Assembly: GCA_031261765.1 (NCBI GenBank)
Contig: JAISJA010000051.1
Coordinates: forward strand, 1-7,903
DNA: 7,903 bases
DNA from: Coriobacteriales bacterium
Lineage (GTDB): Bacteria > Actinomycetota > Coriobacteriia > Coriobacteriales > UBA8131
Reading direction: 5' to 3'
The position numbers were made by a program, and so were the translations under genes. The notes under the pieces are model-generated. The model ran no database searches. It saw nothing but the letters and a program-made list of their open reading frames with translations, and was not told the DNA's origin. Below are positions 4,908 to 7,903 of this stretch, piece after piece. Each line of letters opens with the position of its first letter. Position 1 is the stretch's first letter.

Positions 4908-6578
4908 TTAGAACAGCGCGAACAGTCTGTCTAAGAACGACTGATTGTCGTCATCGTCGCTGCTGGAGCTAGACGTGCTGCTGTCGTCATTACTGGGCGC
5001 CTTTATGTCAGGAGTCGTCAGCACGAACTGCACGAGCGACACGTTTGGGTTCTGCGACGACTCGAACGAAACCGGCGTGAACCCGGAACCGGTAAAGCTG
5101 GACATCATACTGTTTATCTCGTCTGTGACCTGCTGTGGCATAGCTGACGTCTGCGTGTTAAGAGTGCTCATGCCGCTTGCGAACTGTTGCATACCGGTAT
5201 CGAACGTACCATACTGGCCCGCAAGTTGCGAAAGCCCGCTTGAAAGCTGCGACATCTGGCCCTGTATGTCTGCCGAGTCAAGCGCCTTGGCGGCTTGCCT
5301 AAGGCCTTGTGATACCTGCGTGGTGCTTGCCGCTAAGTCGGACGGTAACGGAATAGGTTGGCCTCCTGGCATACCTTGGCCGGTTTTCATAGCTTCATAT
5401 GTACCACGCATGGTCTCGACCGCCGTTACGTATTGGGTAAGCTTCGTTATATCCACACCAGCACCCGCGGCAGCGGCTAATTCGCTGGTTATCGTTGATT
5501 GCGCCGGTATAGCGTCTATGTCGTCAAATACCGTCTGCCAAGCCCCAATACCCTGTGCCAGCTGGTCAAGCCCGTCTGCCGCCTGGTTCAGCTCGTCCGG
5601 CAATTGCGTAAGCGCGCTCATGTCAGAGCCGCTGCCGTTAAGCGCGGCGGCTATGGTATTAAGTGCCTGCCCTATCTTGGACGATCCTCCGGCAAGCCCG
5701 CCGGCGCCGCTGTTAAGCTGCGATATGCCTTGGCTCAACTGCGTTATACCGTCTGTCATGCTGGAAGTGTCCGGCAGGTCGAACGCCATACTGAAGGGCA
5801 TGGCGGCAACCTGTATGCCCGTCATGGCGAAGTTAGTCACGTCGGCGTTTATGGTTATATCGGCGTCTTTCTTTGGCAACACCGTGTACACGCACGTAGT
5901 GTTGCTACCGGCCTGTGCCTGCGTGGACCCGTCCGCTACGAGGTTGTTGGTGGTGTCCGTGTCGAACGTGAAGGTTATCTGCAGCATATAGTTGTCGTAG
6001 AACGCGGGGTCTATGCCTGCGGCGGTATTTTGCGAAGTGGTCATATGTATGCCAAGCGCGCCGCTCTTGCCGCCCAAGTCTGACGCTTGCACTGACTTAC
6101 CGTTAAGCGTATAGTCTATGTTTATGTTCCATGGCGTCTCGGGCGTTGCCATGTCTCCCTGGTAGTAGAAGTCACCCGTCTGCGCCTGTACCTGCACCTC
6201 GTTGCCGGTATGGTCAAGCGGCTGCAGCGACGTTAAGTTCGTCACCTGGTTATAGTCACCGTAGTCGGTTATCGTGCCAGCCGTGTTCACCTTGAAGTGG
6301 TTCACCACATACGCGGCGCCAAGTGTGCCGTCGGCCGCAAGGTTACCGTATATGACCTCCTGCTTGTTGGCTATTCCGGCAGGGCCGGACGACGCGCTAG
6401 TCGCGGCAGCCTGGGTTCCCGTACTTGCGGTCGCAGCCGCACCGGAACCACTCGCACCGCTTGTACCGTCGGCAAACGCTGTCGCGGGCGCTATGAACGC
6501 CATTGCCGCGCTTAACAATACGGCGACCACGCCGTTACTTATCCGCATGGTGTTCTTATTTTTAAAAAAGCGTGTCAT
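4908..6578 (-). CDS. Secreted heptad-repeat (LxxG) protein, likely partner of the MMPL exporter
   Basis: Predicted exported protein of 556 residues. I start it at the ATG at 6576-6578, not at the longer in-frame ATG at 6647, because this ATG overlaps the upstream stop (ATGA), has a Shine-Dalgarno, and begins a clean signal peptide: basic RFFKNKNTMR, a hydrophobic core at about 17-33, and cleavage near AFA|D37. Then come an Ala/Gly/Ser/Thr linker (38-70); a probably beta-rich region (72-270) including VVNHFKV and FYYQGDM; a helical stretch of Leu-x-x-Gly-like heptads (276-475: ITQLSQGISQLNSG, LSSGLSQLAG); a SLVQFVLTTPDI segment (514-525); and a Ser/Asp-rich tail ending SFLDRLFALF. No second membrane segment is seen. 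It resembles YhgE/Pip-type heptad-repeat regions without their membrane anchors. The exact function is unknown to me; the neighbour suggests a periplasmic or wall-spanning helper in export. Confidence 0.85.
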   Translation of the reverse strand: MTRFFKNKNTMRISNGVVAVLLSAAMAFIAPATAFADGTSGASGSGAAATASTGTQAAATSASSGPAGIANKQEVIYGNLAADGTLGAAYVVNHFKVNTAGTITDYGDYNQVTNLTSLQPLDHTGNEVQVQAQTGDFYYQGDMATPETPWNINIDYTLNGKSVQASDLGGKSGALGIHMTTSQNTAAGIDPAFYDNYMLQITFTFDTDTTNNLVADGSTQAQAGSNTTCVYTVLPKKDADITINADVTNFAMTGIQVAAMPFSMAFDLPDTSSMTDGITQLSQGISQLNSGAGGLAGGSSKIGQALNTIAAALNGSGSDMSALTQLPDELNQAADGLDQLAQGIGAWQTVFDDIDAIPAQSTITSELAAAAGAGVDITKLTQYVTAVETMRGTYEAMKTGQGMPGGQPIPLPSDLAASTTQVSQGLRQAAKALDSADIQGQMSQLSSGLSQLAGQYGTFDTGMQQFASGMSTLNTQTSAMPQQVTDEINSMMSSFTGSGFTPVSFESSQNPNVSLVQFVLTTPDIKAPSNDDSSTSSSSSDDDDNQSFLDRLFALF

Positions 6579-7903
6579 GATTCCGCCTTTCCAACACGCG
6601 GAGCCTTGCGCCCCGCTTTGTAGAACCGTGCTTTGTACGTAAGCCATTGCACTGGCCTGTCAAGCACCATCATTATAGCCGGCAGGAAGCACGTGACTAT
6701 CACAAGCGATATGAGCGTGCCGCGCCCAAGCAGCAGGCCCATCTCTTTCACCATGTCAAGCGACGACATGATATACAGCGCGAAACCCGCGAGCGACAAT
6801 ATGGCCGCAGACGTTATTATGGGTTGGAACGCTGTCGCGTGCGCTTCCTCCGCCGCCTGGCGCGCCGGCATCTCGCGCCGTCGCCGCAGGTAGTGCTGCG
6901 TATACAAAATGGCATAGTCCGCCGCAGAAGCCAACTGCACGGTCGAGATTATAAGGTAGCCTATGAACATCATGGTGGTGCCCGAGAAATACGGTGTGGC
7001 CATGTTTATGTTTATCGACACCTCTATTGAACCAACAAGCAATATAGGCAGCGCTAGCGACCTGAAGATGACGGCTATGACAAGCGCGATGGCCACTATG
7101 GACAACAGGTCCACGAAGTTGTGGTCCGTCTCCGTGACGTTTTTCATGTCGTATAGGTTCATACTGGTGCCGGTCGTGTACGACGTATCGTAGTAGCTAT
7201 TCACGGTGTTGCGTATTTGCTCGACCATGGACCATGTCTCGTCGCCCTCGCTTGGGGCGTTCGTATACAGCACCATGCGCGCGTAGTTATCAGAGTAGAA
7301 CTGGTTTACTGTCGTGCTATCAAGATATTGTGGTGGCACGGTAGCACCCACGGTCTCTGCGTATGACATGACGTTCGTGACGTGTGGGATATCCTTCAAC
7401 GCGTCGCCAAGTTCTTTCTCGCGTGCCACGTCTCCGCGCGGCACCATGACCACTACGGGGTTCTGCGTGCCGAACTCCGCGTTTATCATCTGCTCGTCGC
7501 CATCTGCACGAGTGCCCGCGGGCGCGTTAGACGTGCCGTACAGAAAGTCGTTATGGCTGACTGCCAGAAAGCACGGCACTACCACCAACACGACTATTAT
7601 GATGACCGGTATGCGCGCCTTAAGTATGTACTTGCCGGCGCGCGCGAACGGCGGCAAAAAGCGTCTGTGCTTCGTCTTGCGCAGCAACGGACTTGCCACT
7701 ATGGTAAGCGCTGGTAAGAACACTACTACCGATAAAAGCGAGAGCGCCGTGCCCTTAAGCAGCGACAGGCCCATGTCGGAACCTATCTTGAACTGCATGA
7801 AGCACAGCGCCGCGAACCCGAACGCGACGGTAGCCGCACACGCGACTATCGTGGAAAGCGAGCTTTTCATGGCGCGCTTCATGGCTTCGACGGGCGTTAT
7901 ACC
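6575..7903 (-). CDS. MMPL/RND-family membrane exporter, 5' end cut by window
   Basis: The frame is open to the right edge (GITPVEAMKRAMKSS), so the ATG at 7882 is internal and the gene begins beyond the window; 442 codons are visible. The layout fits the C-terminal half or more of a 12-helix MMPL protein: helices at about 14-38, 45-70 and 98-116; an extracytoplasmic loop at 117-264; then helices at about 265-283, 284-305, 309-335, 359-380 and 393-415; and a short basic tail. An Asp-Tyr pair (D329-Y330 of the visible part, in ASAADYAIL) lies in the third helix after the loop, where mycobacterial MmpL proteins carry the proton-relay Asp-Tyr. Such proteins use the proton gradient to export lipids, drugs or other amphiphiles; the substrate cannot be read from the sequence. 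Its TGA overlaps the ATG of the heptad-repeat gene, so the two are translationally coupled. Confidence 0.93.
   Translation of the reverse strand, partial: GITPVEAMKRAMKSSLSTIVACAATVAFGFAALCFMQFKIGSDMGLSLLKGTALSLLSVVVFLPALTIVASPLLRKTKHRRFLPPFARAGKYILKARIPVIIIVVLVVVPCFLAVSHNDFLYGTSNAPAGTRADGDEQMINAEFGTQNPVVVMVPRGDVAREKELGDALKDIPHVTNVMSYAETVGATVPPQYLDSTTVNQFYSDNYARMVLYTNAPSEGDETWSMVEQIRNTVNSYYDTSYTTGTSMNLYDMKNVTETDHNFVDLLSIVAIALVIAVIFRSLALPILLVGSIEVSININMATPYFSGTTMMFIGYLIISTVQLASAADYAILYTQHYLRRRREMPARQAAEEAHATAFQPIITSAAILSLAGFALYIMSSLDMVKEMGLLLGRGTLISLVIVTCFLPAIMMVLDRPVQWLTYKARFYKAGRKAPRVGKAES
6583..6592 (-). promoter_or_regulatory. Shine-Dalgarno deciding the start of the heptad-repeat gene
   Basis: GGAAAGGCGG on the minus strand lies inside the last codons of the MMPL gene. 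Its GGAAAGG part is seven bases before the ATG at 6576-6578. It favours this start over the ATG at 6647, which would add 23 residues in front of the signal peptide. Confidence 0.7.

Noticed and set aside
4945..5991. 348-residue plus-strand open frame
   Set aside because: It is the antisense shadow of the heptad-repeat gene. The Ser/Cys/Ala-rich sequence follows from the complement, and it has no supported start or family match.
6579..6647. Upstream in-frame ATG that would give a 579-residue heptad-repeat protein
   Set aside because: It would put 23 mostly neutral residues before the signal peptide and overlap the MMPL gene by 73 bases. The ATG at 6578 has the ATGA overlap, a Shine-Dalgarno and a normal signal peptide.
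7880..7882. ATG at 7882 as the true start of the MMPL gene
   Set aside because: The frame continues open to the window edge with family-like sequence (GITPVEAMKRA). The N-terminal helices and first extracytoplasmic loop of the family are missing.

Overview
The window is a stretch of bacterial chromosome with four protein genes, all on the minus strand, so they are read here from right to left. I put it most likely in the Actinomycetota, perhaps the class Coriobacteriia. The reasons are an actinobacterial-style DnaE with an intact PHP domain, an apparently leaderless dnaE, an MMPL exporter paired with an exported heptad-repeat protein, and intergenic hairpin repeats built on TTCTGCG/ATCCTGCG cores. 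This placement is inference. GC content looks to be in the mid-50s by eye, yet ATA is the dominant isoleucine codon, which is unusual.

Right part (4908-7903): the C-terminal part of an MMPL/RND-type membrane exporter enters from beyond the window edge and ends at 6575. Its stop codon overlaps the ATG of a secreted heptad-repeat protein (4908-6578) in an ATGA junction. The two are co-translated and probably work as one envelope-export unit.

Middle (4638-4907): a gene-free stretch filled with short hairpin repeats bounded by a perfect 17-bp inverted repeat. A probable extended -10 promoter for ilvE follows. ilvE (3714-4637) is a complete branched-chain aminotransferase gene and is followed by a strong intrinsic terminator.

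Left part (1-3713): between the ilvE terminator and dnaE lies an approximately 203-bp element with 40-bp inverted ends and two internal direct repeats. Its dnaE-side end seems to provide the -35 box of the dnaE promoter. dnaE (1-3410, C-terminus cut off by the window edge) encodes the replicative DNA polymerase III alpha subunit. Its -10 box ends six bases before the ATG and there is no Shine-Dalgarno, so the mRNA is probably leaderless.

The four genes do not form one pathway. They are an exporter operon, an amino-acid biosynthesis gene and a replication gene, separated by repeat-rich spacers. I saw no RNA genes, CRISPR array, transposase or phage genes. The least ordinary parts are the two intergenic repeat structures and the exporter/heptad-protein pair.
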